A stretch of 64,000 bases of DNA from NCBI GenBank assembly GCA_922989275.2, contig OV277861.1:16144540-16208539 (forward strand). The letters are read 5' to 3'. Source of the DNA: Gari tellinella. Its lineage: Eukaryota; Mollusca; Bivalvia; Cardiida; Psammobiidae. Below the pieces are notes generated by a model that did not search any database, was not told where the DNA came from, and saw only the letters and a list, made by a program, of their open reading frames with translations. A program made the position numbers and the translations under genes. Below, piece by piece: positions 20,201 to 29,725 of the stretch (its first letter is position 1; every line of letters starts with the position of its first letter).

Positions 20201-22984
20201 TATTAACTTAATAATACATGTAAAAAAAACTTGAAGAATCGCCTTTCCAAGTTAACAAAGATCCCCTACGTTTGGGCTTCACGCTGTGATGCGTTCTGTT
20301 AAGTTCTGTTAAGCTCTGTTAAGCTCTACGGCGCTCTACTAAGATTCCCAAGCTCTATTACGCTCTCACACGATATAAAAACCAATCGGCATAATTGTGC
20401 CAAAATTTTTGACCGTCAAAAAATCTGCCACGATCCTTGCGATTCTCCCGATTCTTCCACGCTCTCTCAAGATCACCACGATTCGTCCCACGGTCCGCCA
20501 CGTTCACCGAGATTCCCTCAAATCGTGGGCATCGCAGCTATCGTGGCTGAGTGTAAACGCAGCATTAGTTATAACGGGTGTTATCATGACAATGAAGGGG
20601 TTAGGTATTTTGTTTAGTTCCTTTTAAAAGTCTCCCTCTCTACAACAACGACCAATGTGAGACAAAGATTGCATGTGTTATTCGGAAGGAGTTGTTATAT
20701 ATAAGTGTGGAAATTGGCTTACATTTGCAACAGCTTGAATCCAGATTTAACGCAGCATAACGCGGCGTCTGATCTGGATTCAAACTGTTGGTTTCTCATT
20801 AATATTTTTGGTCAAAATATCCAATACGTGACTTTGAGAAAAAAAACAAGCAGACGACGCTTTGAAGCGGGACGATAACACAGCAGTGGTGAACACATTA
20901 AACATAAATGTCTTGTTTTGGGGAACAGTGTTAGGCATTGTTGTAAGGAGGGAATCGTTGTTGGGATGGCCGTTGCTGGGAGGGAACACTGTATTTGATA
21001 AAACCCAACAACCACGTTCTACTTACATCCATACAGAGCCAGACTGTCGTCTTGACAATAGCTGGTACTTTCTATGTCTAGGTCGACTATTTTTATCAGA
21101 ATGTCACCCTTGAAGCCGTACACATGGTATATCGTCCACTTGCAGACCATGCTCCTGAAACAGACGAAGTTACAGTACCAGTCAAATGTCATTGATTCTA
21201 AATTCTGTAAGACACAGTCTCAACAGGACCCAGCGCAAACAAAATTAGCATTCCCTTAAAAACAAAGGTTTTAAGCTTAATTGGGACAAATAAGATAATT
21301 TGCAATTATTTATGGTACAAACAGACATAGAAACGCGTCTTTTGGAGGCAGCATACACATCTGTTTCAAACTCTAGGAAGCTGTTTCATAAGCAAATATT
21401 GTCTTAAGTTTTCAGTATCAACGATAAAAATGGATCATTTCATCATCTATACGATACAATTCACACATAAATATTACAGAAACCAACATTGCCACGACTT
21501 GCGATACATTAGTGCTAAATATCCTTTCAGTATTCCAATAGTAAATGTATTTGGATGCGGTCGTATCTTCTTTATTGACGAATAACGTTTCTTTGGTGTT
21601 CATCGATCACAAAGAATGAAATTAACACGTATTGCCCTAAATCTAATAGTAATACAATCCCAAAGTACCAACAAACTGCACTACGAGTAGTTTTTGTTGA
21701 TAATATTTTACTAACCATTTCATCAATGTACTTTGAACTTTTTACACTGGAAATTGAGATTCCACTGCATGGTTTACAAGCACTTTATTGACACTTACAC
21801 TACATCAGTCAAAACTGGTATAATTCGTCGATCTTAAGATGTAAAAATCAGTTTAACCTTTTCACCCTCAATGACGCCAAAAAGCGCGTTTGCAAACAGT
21901 TTGGATAACGCGGCGTCTGATCAGGATCCAAACTGTTTGACATTATTTTTTAAAGATATTCAGTCACACTGCCTCAAATCTAACTACAGTTAACAATAAT
22001 GAAGCAGACGACAATGAAACGGTGAAGGGGTAAAAATCTCATGATTTACTTGGTACGAATGTCCCTAACGAAACGACAGGGTAATCGTGTTGTCAGGTGG
22101 CCATACATATTTCTACTAGGAGTTCTACTTTGTTTTCAGCGTGTGCAGTAATAAGAACGAATTTTATTTTTCTTATCATTTTGCTGAAATAAAATTGAGA
22201 CTTCTTGATACAAATAAGGTAAATCATAGTTTCCAATTTAAATCAAAATAATTTGGGTCCGTCTAAAGACCCCAAACCTCCACAAACCACTCCAAACCTC
22301 TCCAAACCTGCCTAAAGCACTTGAAAACAATCCAAACCACTTAAATTCCTTAATATCTAATCAAAAAGAGCTTATAAATGGCAAATTTAAGCTAAAACAA
22401 TGAAAAATGTTAATTTAAAATTAAATATTCGATGTTTTTCTTTTCAAGGGGAACAACTCGAACAAAACTTAAGATCACTTTACACAGTTACCTCTAAATA
22501 TTAACTCACTATCCTAATAGCCTGTTCCTGGTTTTGAAGACAAGTATTCTCTTAAAGCAGGTTGAAAGTAAAGCAGAATGCGCCTTAAGGCGCATTCTGC
22601 TTTATTTTCAGCCTGCTTTAAGCTACAATCTGCTAGAATTATGAAAACTTGCTTTTAAAAGTGGTTTTGGGAGGTTTGGATAAGTTTGGGGAGGTTTGGG
22701 GTCTTTAGACGGACCGAAATAAATGTCACCCGTAGATAAGTTCTATATGTAGTTCAGAAAAAAATAGGTGGTACTTAGAAAGTTTGTTCAGCGCTTCAGC
22801 TATTAACGTCATTCTGAAATAATTAGTTTCTTTGTGGAAATCAACAAAGCTCAAGCTAATTCCAGTGATTATGTGACTTACCCTGCATACTCTGAGGGGT
22901 AATCAGGTAGAGTCAGTTTTCGCACGTGCTCGTCCGGCTTCAGCTTTGTTCTCTTTCCACTGCAATTCGCCAGGCAAGTTCCCA
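10963..22984 (-). CDS. single-CUB-domain type I transmembrane protein (four exons seen, 5' end open)
   Basis: Minus-strand exons 22984-22882, 21154-21027, 16802-16650 and 11279-10963 join in consistent phase (junction codons GG|G, T|AT, T|AT) to a TAA at 10965-10963. The joined product begins GTCLANCSG and contains one CUB domain of about 110 residues with the four expected cysteines (in ANCSG, VCKW, SYCQDD, HFCGS) and the LTLPDYPSEYAG start typical of CUB domains. A stalk with EESDDDDD follows, then a transmembrane helix (VMIGVCVAMGVVLLALLVAT), a basic stop-transfer CTRRRKTK and a ~65-residue tail with EKPRE/EKPRD/EKPPD repeats and an SEYAEV motif matching the ITIM consensus. Likely a cell-surface recognition or signalling receptor; ligand unknown. 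The first exon is missing or is the weak candidate at 24687-24732. Confidence 0.8.
11304..11497. mobile_element. CAGGG-ended MITE with 6-bp target duplication and family C core
   Basis: Begins CAGGGATGCCATCAGTTG and ends ggagaaatggcagccctg. The flanks CGTCAG (11298-11303 and 11498-11503) are identical, so the target duplication is 6 bp. The centre holds the same gcaggttgaaa...gcagaatg hairpin as family C. A sister copy is at 62053-62260. It lies about 24 bp intronward of the last CUB exon acceptor. Confidence 0.75.
12013..12242. mobile_element. 230-bp MITE, CAGGGGCCCG termini
   Basis: Terminal repeats CAGGGGCCCGTTTTACTAAA and its inverse are nearly perfect over ~29 bp. The centre is a ~30-bp-arm hairpin gatcagaggacgcgc/gcgcgtcctctgatc. 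CAGGG ends suggest hAT-like ancestry, but I could not confirm a target duplication (GTCGTTGT versus GTCTCTAG). Confidence 0.7.
12525..12739. mobile_element. family A TTAA-flanked MITE
   Basis: TTAA at 12525-12528 and 12736-12739. The central hairpin at about 12565-12630 uses arms cagacgccgc/gcggcgtctg. Right flank retains cagacga and ataagggttaa. Confidence 0.65.
13140..13300. mobile_element. MITE remnant with agcaggttgac hairpin
   Basis: Contains cagtaaaactttctattacgac on the left and a loosely inverted gtggttttactg on the right, around a hairpin related to the family C core. Related copies are near 55020-55160 and 55990-56197. Ends are approximate. Confidence 0.35.
13600..13846. mobile_element. 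family E MITE
   Basis: Left end CAGTAGAGGAGAC after TA (13598-13599); right end aataatgtcttctccacta before TA. The centre is a gcgtctgatcagg hairpin turning at gggtaaccc (about 13665-13730). Confidence 0.6.
13951..14390. mobile_element. family A MITE interrupted by a family C-like copy
   Basis: Left part has the ctgatcag hairpin (about 14005-14065) and ends at aaacgacagttgttat. The family A right end, gatgacggcatggcagtgaagg, appears only at 14367-14390. Between them (about 14148-14362) is a family C-type sequence with gtttctagttttgaagaca and cttaaagcag. This is a nested insertion; boundaries are approximate. Confidence 0.5.
14391..16470. other. CUB gene last intron: hairpins, no exon seen
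   Basis: Holds isolated gcgtctgat hairpins at about 14893-14958 and 15512-15556, a half hairpin at 16415-16450 and an A-rich tract at 14630-14670. Part of a CAGTGTTCCCTC-type MITE lies near 16450-16560. No further exon was recognised. Confidence 0.45.
16650..16802 (-). CDS. CUB receptor exon: C-terminal half of CUB domain
   Basis: Acceptor attgttag lies just above 16802, and donor gtaagtac starts at 16649. It encodes YDEFRNFKVMHFCGSTVP then YFGGAVSVVFRSN and GRGFLLQYNK, the last Cys and final strands of a CUB domain. Its first ~29 nt and its acceptor are repeated many times in the adjoining intron (see 16803-17445). Confidence 0.85.
16803..17445. repeat. minisatellite built from the CUB exon 3' splice site (alternating 61 and 67 bp units)
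   Basis: Each unit (minus-strand sense) repeats the acceptor and exon start, ...ttgctag|ATGACGAATTC. The boundary recurs at 16863, 16924, 16991, 17052, 17119, 17181, 17248, 17309, 17376 and 17437, after the real one at 16802. Most spacings alternate 61 and 67 bp, the longer unit adding acatgt. One further copy lies at 17990 beyond a palindrome. Confidence 0.9.
17814..17955. repeat. long palindrome, ~52-bp arms
   Basis: Left arm 17814-17865 and right arm 17904-17955 are near-exact inverse copies (gttatacagtttcttcacag... and its complement) separated by 38 bp. It separates the last copy of the splice-site minisatellite (17990) from the main array, so it looks like a transposon end or an inserted foldback. 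Confidence 0.8.
18000..18732. other. CUB gene intron, no clear feature
   Basis: AT-rich sequence; no exon, RNA gene or strong repeat was recognised. Confidence 0.4.
18733..18985. mobile_element. family C TTAA-flanked MITE
   Basis: TTAACCCATTCCC at the left, gggttaa at the right. The core hairpin is at about 18868-18938 (gcaggctgaaagtaaagcag, apex gccctagggc). Orientation is opposite to the copy at 10608. Confidence 0.75.
19054..19350. mobile_element. family C MITE with a partial internal duplication
   Basis: Left TTAATCCATTACCCC, right ggggtaataagttaa. The left segment (accccatagcctc..., then accctatagcttg...) is present twice before the core hairpin at about 19175-19243. Confidence 0.65.
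19420..20603. mobile_element. family A MITE split by a 1-kb element
   Basis: The family A hairpin remnant (gttacgcggcgtcttatcagg, about 19430-19460) and the acagacaacaattat stretch precede the insertion. The matching right end, catgacaatgaaggggtta, follows at about 20585-20603. Removing 19543-20564 plus one TTA restores a normal family A right half. The left end is uncertain. Confidence 0.6.
19543..20564. mobile_element. 1.02-kb element with ~35-bp TIRs and TTA duplication (PIF/Harbinger-like)
   Basis: Starts TGCTGCGTTTACACTCAGCC and ends with its inverse. TTA flanks both sides (19540-19542, 20565-20567), the 3-bp duplication typical of PIF/Harbinger. The interior has no long open frame and is built of degenerate short repeats (cacgatt, agctctgttaagctct). 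Non-autonomous. The superfamily assignment rests only on the 3-bp duplication. Confidence 0.75.
20630..20993. mobile_element. MITE with CAGTGTTCCCTCC termini
   Basis: Left end reads gtctccctctctacaacaacg and the right end gggagggaacactgta. The centre is a gcggcgtctgatctgg hairpin like family A's. A better preserved relative is at 49096-49436. Confidence 0.5.
21027..21154 (-). CDS. CUB receptor exon: middle of CUB domain
   Basis: Acceptor gtctgtttcag precedes 21154 and donor gtaagt begins at 21026. Translation runs SMVCKWTIYHVYGFKGDILI, then KIVDLDIESTSYCQDDSLAL and YG, matching the CxW...G..I...D.E....C..D.L pattern of CUB domains. Length 128 nt, phases 2 in and 1 out. Confidence 0.85.
21853..22034. 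mobile_element. family A TTAA-type MITE
   Basis: Left end TTAACCTTTTCACCCTCAATG; right end cggtgaaggggtaaa, so the right TTAA has mutated. The hairpin is shortened (tttggataacgcggcgtctga), and gcagacgaca precedes the right end. Confidence 0.6.
22256..22715. mobile_element. 460-bp element with perfect 26-bp TIRs (GGTCCGTCTAAAGACC)
   Basis: Positions 22256-22281 and 22690-22715 are exact inverse copies. Subterminal sequence repeats ccaaacc on the left and ggtttgg on the right. A partial family C copy (TTAA at 22501, core hairpin 22555-22622) is nested inside. Target duplication not identified. Confidence 0.75.
22882..22984 (-). CDS. CUB receptor exon: start of CUB domain
   Basis: Acceptor ttatttgtag precedes 22984; donor GTAAGT starts at 22881. 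Encodes (x)GTCLANCSGKRTKLK..., ending LTLPDYPSEYAG, the usual 'P.YP..Y' opening of a CUB domain. It needs an upstream exon ending in phase 1 for the signal peptide. Confidence 0.8.
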
Positions 22985-23672
22985 CTACAAATAAAACAAT
23001 AATTATGTTAACCATTCTACCATTCATATATAAAACTCCTCCCACTATGAACATCCATTATCTGAACTATTACATTGACATTTAATAGAAGGAAAATTCA
23101 CCCAAGAAAGAGTGCAGATTCGTGTAATAGAGATCTAATATGAAAACAGTACAGACCCTCCAGAAGCTGTCTGATCTGGGTCTACAATGTTTTCAATAAT
23201 TGTCAATATGTGCTTATAGGAGGAGATGGGTTATCTAAACACACTCTACATAGCTTGTACCATCCAAAACGCCATGGCTTACATCCCATAATGTGAGAGA
23301 AAAATTACAAATGCTTGTCTGGTACAAACTACTAGATATAACCGGCTAGAGTTTACAATTAGTCCGCCACCAAAACCTAGGGTTAGGAACTTAGGGTAAG
23401 GGTTAACTGTACAGTCTATCCGCAGGTCTTTGGGGTATTTTTGTAGAAATTAACTGGCCATCTCTTGTGACATTAACCTGGCCATTTATTGTAACATTAA
23501 TCTGGCCATATCTTGTGACATTAACCTGACCATAAAAATGACATTTTTGGTGGCGGACTAATTGTAAAATTGCTCCTAACCTAACCACACAGTGCAATTT
23601 CTGGAAACTGGGCCCCTCTTGGCTGAGAAAATAGTTCTGTTAATGGATGTTTCCGTACAATAAAGGTACCAT

Positions 23673-23958
23673 TTAACCCATTACCCAATAGTTTGTTTCT
23701 AGCATTGACGATAGTCGACTACTTAAAGCAGATTGAAAGTAAAGCAGAATGCCTTAAGTTACCATCTGCTAGAAAAAAGAAAATATTTATATGATACATA
23801 TTCATAACTGTATAAATTTGAACTATTTTCTTCAGGGGAGGAATACATAATTGGTGTACAAAGGTTTAATTCATAACTGTATAAATTTGAACTATTTTCT
23901 TCAGGGGAGGAATACATAAATGGTGTACAAAGGTTTATTTATGAAGTAATGGGCTTAA
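23673..23958. mobile_element. family C MITE with duplicated right segment
   Basis: Left TTAACCCATTACCC; right aatgggcttaa. The core hairpin is collapsed, with most of one arm lost. A ~70-bp segment (ttcataactgtataaatttg...) is tandemly duplicated at about 23805-23935. A further right-half fragment follows to about 24080. Confidence 0.6.
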
Positions 23959-24151
23959 AGACATTATTTAAAAAGAAAATATTTCTATTATACATATTCA
24001 TAACTCTATGAATTGGATTTTTTCTTCAGTGGAGAAATGAAAATGGCGTAAAAAGACGTACTTATGGAGTAATGGTTTTAAAAGACATTATTTACAGCTG
24101 ATGGTTACAGTAGTAATAACAAACACATAGTTGTAGATCTACTTGTACAAA

Positions 24152-24384
24152 TTAACCCATACTCAATTAATACGTCTCTTTACGCATTTAATTAATCCCT
24201 CCATTGAAGAAAATAGTTCAAACAGCCAATAATATTATCAATGAAAGGAAATATTCCTGCATATGGTAGCTTAAATCAGGCTGAAAGTAAAGCAGAATGC
24301 GCCTTATATACGCTTTACTTTCAACCTGCGTCCAGTGGTCACCTGCCTTCAAAACTAGAAACAGATTATGAGGTTATAAGTTAA
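24152..24384. mobile_element. family C TTAA-flanked MITE
   Basis: TTAACCCATAC at 24152 and gaggttataagttaa ending at 24384. The core hairpin (about 24267-24330) has a partly deleted apex. Confidence 0.6.
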
Positions 24385-24686
24385 AGCTTCAGTTGATTAC
24401 AAAATTGACGAGTAAAACTATAAAGTTGGCTAAACAAAACCATAAAACGTGTTTGTTTACATTTAGTTTAAACGTATTTTATTTCATAATAAAGTACACA
24501 ACCATGAAAATTACATACAATACAAGTGAAAAGGCATTGGATCGAACGCATTGTTTACATTTGGCAATCATTATTCAGAAAACCGTATTAACTATGACTT
24601 AAATATATATATAAAAACACCTACATATAGGAGCCTATAAAACAAAATGATAAAAATAAAGAAGGGCCGAAAAGAAACTGAAGTAC

Positions 24687-24732
24687 CAGAAATGGAAAGA
24701 CACAACCCCACACACAGAACACTTCTCATCAT
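24687..24732 (-). CDS. candidate first coding exon (signal peptide) of the CUB receptor
   Basis: On the minus strand an ATG at 24732 opens MMRSVLCVGLCLSIS and can end in phase 1 at a gtactt donor, exactly the phase required by the exon at 22984. The peptide looks like a short signal sequence and would join to VGTCLANCSG. The donor is weak and the region lies beside repeats, so this is a guess from phase and hydrophobicity only. Confidence 0.28.
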
Positions 24733-25639
24733 TATCTCCATCACTGTCGGTGGCTTTAAGTTTCCATTTTGGATACACATATGTTAATGCGCAAACCTTA
24801 TTTGTGCAATGCATACATATCGACATCTATTTATTGAAATTCAAAAGTGTGTAACTGAAATGTACCCATGTCGTGACAGTTATTGCTTTTCAATCCATTC
24901 ACTACCTCAACCCGATAGTCCGGCAGAGGGTTGACTGAACCTGGAAATGAAACCTGAAAGTTTTTTTCTCGACTGATTCTACTTCAGCATATGTTGCTTA
25001 TTGAAAATCCACCGGGTGCCACTTTGTCGCCCTTGAGCATTTTCGTATACTCAAGATGGCGACCAAAATAGCTAGCGAAAGGCTTTAAACAAAATAATAA
25101 AAAAATCAGCATTCATTGTTCCTTGTTCAACTGAATTGACCTCACCATAATGATAGTTATTATTGAAAAGACGATTCATGTTTTTTTAAAATGTTACGGG
25201 TGACATCTTGTCACTCTTGAACATTTCCGTACATTCAAAATGGCGGCTAAATGGATAACCACATGCGTTGAAACAAACTACTCTAAACTTCAGCATTCAT
25301 AGTTTGGTTTTCTTAACTGATTTGACCCCACCATAATGATAGGTATTACTGAAATGATAGTACATATTATTGAACTGTTACGGATGACATCTTGTCCACC
25401 TTGAGCATTTCTGTATGTTCAAGATAGCGGCCAAAATGGCTATCGAAATGCTTTTAAACAAAATGATTCAAAAAGCAGCATTCATTGGGTTTTTCTTTTT
25501 GTTTTTTAAAACTGAGTTGACCTCACCAAAATGAGAGTTATTATTGAAAGGACGATTCATGTTTTTGAACTGTTACGGGTGACATCTTATCACCCTTCAG
25601 CATTTACATATATTAAAATGGCGGCTAAAATGGCAACCC

Positions 25640-25641
25640 AA

Positions 25642-25678
<37 letters not shown>

Positions 25679-26525
25679 ATTATTATTGTACCCGATTTAT
25701 ATAGCGCGCTTTTCACACAAGAGTTGTGCGTTCAAAAGCGTTTCACATGTATTAATGTACCTACAAAGCGAGAAAAGACAAATAACTACATTCACAATAA
25801 ACATGATACATTATGGAGTTACATGGAAACATGGACATTCTTGCAATAGTATAACCAATATTATAAAATTGTTATAGTTAGTTTGTAAAACCAACTTTAA
25901 AATGAGTCAAATAATTTTAAAGATCAATGGCATGAATAAAAATAGTGATTTTTTTGTTTGTTTGTTCGTTTGTTTTGTTTGTTTCAGTGTAGAGCCGGAA
26001 AGTAGTTCACAAATCGTAAAACGAAAGTTTAAAACAATACTCTCCATGTTGTTTGGTTGAGTATTGTATAATCCATGGATGAGTTAAACCCTTAATTTAA
26101 GAAGAAAAAAAAAGAAGATAAAACTGTCCAAGAATTATACCACAGACCCCCACCCATCCAGCCAACTGGTTTCAAATCTATTGGGCAATCCCTATCAGCA
26201 AGATCCACCAGACAGGCAAAAGTTCAACGGTACAACTCCAGAACTCCCATTTAGACCCACAACGCATACAGCAAGAACAAAGCCCAGAGGTAGCAGTCAT
26301 TGATTTCCTACTTTCTTCTAATAACAGATATTAAAGAAGTGTGTTTTCAGACGTTTTTTTGAAGGCTGCAATTGAGCTCGCATCTCTGATGTCTGATGGT
26401 AGAGTGTTCCAGCGCTTTGTGGCTGCATGCTTGAAACTTCTATCTCCAAACTTCACCAAACGACGTCTCGGCACAATCAGCGATACTGATTTACTCGCAG
26501 ACCACAACTCTCTTCGAGGTTAAAA
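25640..26525. mobile_element. retroelement-like insertion starting at an ATT microsatellite
   Basis: Begins with (ATT)n at about 25645-25686, followed by cgatttatatagcgcgcttt, a phrase found next to ATT tails of metazoan non-LTR retrotransposons (from memory). The other end abuts the array with a short open stretch (RVFQRFVAACLKLLS...) that I cannot assign. No reverse transcriptase is visible, so this would be a truncated 3' end on the minus strand. Confidence 0.45.
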
Positions 26526-26774
26526 ACTTCTCTAAACTTCAGCATTCATAGTTTCGTGTTCTTAACTAATTTGGCCCACCATAATGATAGTTATTACTGA
26601 AATGGTGATACATATAGTTGCACTGTAACGGATGACAACTTCTCACCCTTGAGCACATCTGTATTTTCAAAATGGCGGCTAAAATGGCTACCGAAATGCT
26701 TTAAAACAAAATGGTCAACAAATCAGCATTCATATTTTCTTTTTATTAATTGATTTGATCTCTCCATTATGATA

Positions 26775-26887
26775 CTATTTTGTTCCCTTCTCACATGATT
26801 CGTGTTGTATATATGTTAATTTTGTTAGTGGACCATATTGAAAATTGGTTTGTTACCAATATGTAATCCACATGAAAAATAAAGTCG

Positions 26888-26932
<45 letters not shown>
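26775..26932 (+). mobile_element. 3' end of a non-LTR-like retroelement with (ATT)n tail
   Basis: Sequence ending tccacatgaaaaataaagtc and then (ATT)n interrupts the tandem array. An AATAAA followed by a simple-repeat tail is typical of CR1/L2/RTE-like LINE 3' ends. No coding part is present. Confidence 0.45.
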
Positions 26933-26934
<2 letters not shown>

Positions 26935-27260
26935 CTTGTAATTGAAATGATCATACTTATTATTGAAATGTTACGGGTGACATCTTTTCATCATTGAGCG
27001 TTTTCGTATATTCAAGATGGCGGCCAAAATGGTGACGGAAATTTTGTTTAACAAAAAAAGTAAAAAAATCAACAAGCATACATTTTTTAACTGACTCGAT
27101 ATCAATAAAAATATACTAACTAGTAAAATAATGATACTTATTGTTGAAATGTAACGGGTGACATCTTTTCATCCTTGATTACGTGATACTAAAGTCTTGT
27201 TATTGAACTGTACGTGGATGACATCTTGTCACCCATGAGCTTTTCCATATATTGAGATGG

Positions 27261-29040
27261 CGACCAAAACGTTGACCGAAATGCGTTAAAACAAGATGCA
27301 CTTTAATCTGCCTTGCTCACAATGTATATTACTGTAAGGTAGATGAAATGTTGGTGCCATAGAACGCCTTTGTCAAGAGTTATCCGCCCTTAATGCACTC
27401 AGTTAGGATCGAAAAGGCAAGACTTTTACAATGTTTGCACTCTAGGGTCTACACATTTGGAATAAGTCAAAGGTAAAATTACCAGGTTCAATAAATACAA
27501 GTGAGAGATGGCAATCATGGTTATCTTGTCTTATCATGCCTTCCATGCCCTCTGCATTGTTTTCTATTTTCCGTCTTCCTTGTGCCCCTCAAAGTCAGTT
27601 TCAGGATCATACCTGTGAACCAACTTGATATCCAAGTTTGCTTGTAGCTGATGTTACTGTCTAAAGCCTATGAGTATTTCTGCTTTATCGTAATCTTAAT
27701 TATGCAATTGGTCACATGCCCATGCATGGCCCGTAAAGGGGAGTTCAATGAACATTTGACATATGCCATTCCATATACCTCGTCCATGCCTCATCAAATA
27801 TTAGTTTTCAGGCTTAGCCACAGTCTGCCATCAAATTACCATCAGCAGCAACTAAGCTAATGAGAAAGTGTATGCCACTAAGCCTTTATGCTAAGAATGA
27901 CATATTTTGCCGCACAAAAGCATGTTCAGTTGCATGACCCTAGCTGCGGGAACTTAGTCCAACACTGAATTAAACATAAAACATAATATAGGCCAGAAGT
28001 CAAGGTTAAATGCCAATGGTAGTAATTGGCATTGTAACTGGTTTCAATCGTTGAAGTGCACATACACGTGAAGTTATGTGACCGTAATTGAAGTACTTAG
28101 TCCATAAATTGACCTCTTAAACGCAAAACAATTTACAAATGTCAAAGAGTTCAAGGGCAAAGATCAAGGTTACCAAATTACAATGCAACATGCTACTCTC
28201 CTTAAGGTGCATCAATGGGTTAAGTTTTATTGATATAATACTTAAACTTTCAAGGAAGTTACCTGGTAGTCGATGCCGGGGTATAGCATAAAATACCCCA
28301 TTGCGTGGAGATGAGCAAAAAAGGTGGATGGGGTAAACCGGAAATAGATCAAAACGCTCAAGGGTGACATGATGGCACCCGGCCAATTCTGAATGACAAT
28401 GCTTTGAAATATCAATATCAATCAAGAAAAAAAACTTAGGACGCAATTTCTAGGTGGACCTCCGAGTCCTAATTTCTCTGCCGGACTAAGTATCGAAGGG
28501 AATTTCAGCCAAAAGTCTCTTGATGTAGGTGACATTGTTATTAATGTTTATGACATTCTACCTCAAGTTTCGTCATGAATGTATAGATGCAAATTACACT
28601 GGATATGTCTGGTAATGGCACTTCTCCTAATGTAAATGACATACAGTCGAAACTCGACACTTCGAACTCGCGTTAGTTAGAACATACCTATATTTCAAAT
28701 TTAAAACGTGACTTAGTCACGTTTTAACTTTGAAATACGGATATATTCGACTTAGACGAGATAGTGTTATCAAAATTTAACGTATGAAATACTGGTACGA
28801 TCGATTTAAGCGAATTCGAGGTATCGAGTTTCGATTGGATTTCTTATGCATGTTTCGTCATATTGATACCTTCAATACTGCATACGCGGCGTCTGATCAG
28901 GATCCAAACTGTTTGTCATCCAATTTTATATTTCTAAAGTCCAAATGCCTAAAATCTAAATTTGGGAAATGAAAGCAGATGACAATGGTTTAGAGCTGAT
29001 GACGCCGTGGCAGTGACTGGGTAAAACGTTTTGATTTGAT
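27261..29040. other. intergenic, little recognised
   Basis: No exon, RNA or intact transposon was recognised. A short inverted repeat (aacgtgacttagtcacgtt) lies near 28700, and a half family A element (hairpin side ggcgtctgatcagg, then gcagatgac and gtggcagtgac) spans about 28875-29022. Confidence 0.4.
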
Positions 29041-29260
29041 ATTAACCCTTAATATCATTCTGAATTATCGTCTGCTTCTTAAAATGTCGCCTGCGAAATG
29101 TCTCAAAATTCATTTACATGTATATACGCATTTTAACGAAGAAGGAAATCAAAACGATATCAAACCGTTTTGATCCTAATCGGAAGCCGACCAATGTCTA
29201 TGTCTGGTCAGGGTTCAAACTGTTTGCAAATAGTTGCCAAGTCGCGCATTAAATTACGGT
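29041..29260. mobile_element. family A MITE, degraded
   Basis: Left end ttaacccttaatatcattctg with tcgtctgc motifs. The hairpin is mutated (ttttgatcctaatcgg... gtctggtcaggg). The right end is not preserved. Confidence 0.45.
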
Positions 29261-29511
29261 TAAAGTTAAGTTTAGAATAGAGGCTTTAAAGTTTGAAAGG
29301 ACTTTATTAATAACGGATCGACACTTTTCATAAATCAGCATGCGCCTCACTAAGTTCTTATAGGGCTATATAACAAAACTTCTATGCAATACTCTTCTAT
29401 AAAATCACTGTTAATAATCAAACCTCACGCTCGTAAATAAATTAACATTTTAATACTATTTAGTAAACATACAGGGTACAAGTATGTCAGTAAACAAGTA
29501 CAAAAATAGAT

Positions 29512-29725
29512 ATCAACCCTTTCACTGCCAATGACGCCAAAATGCGCGTTTGCAAACAGTTTGGATACTGATCAGACGCCGCGTGACGCGGCGTCTGGTC
29601 AGGGTCCAAACTGTTTGACACTCGTTTTGAAATTTCGTCAATCATACTGCCTGAAATATACATTTGAAACGATATTACAGACAATAATATTGAAGCAGAC
29701 GACACTATGGCGATGAAGGGGTAAA
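29512..29725. mobile_element. family A MITE
   Basis: Left aaccctttcactgccaatgac, right atggcgatgaaggggtaaa. Hairpin at about 29550-29615 with arms ctgatcagacgccgc/gcggcgtctggtcag. The left half closely resembles the copy at 21853. Terminal TTAA copies are mutated. Confidence 0.65.

Larger units (their letters stand above)
24990..27260. repeat. degenerate ~190-bp tandem array broken by two insertions
   Basis: The phrase gacatcttgtcac..ttgagc, followed by ttcaagatggcggc and an aaatgcttt stretch, recurs near 25010, 25203, 25386, 25579, 26632, 26978, 27158 and 27219. Spacing is about 185-195 bp where uninterrupted. It is split at about 25640-26525 and 26775-26935. Confidence 0.75.

Noticed and set aside
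25686..26523. Open frames of 60-63 codons inside the 25.6-26.5 kb insertion
   Set aside because: No recognisable reverse transcriptase or other domain; too short to support a gene.
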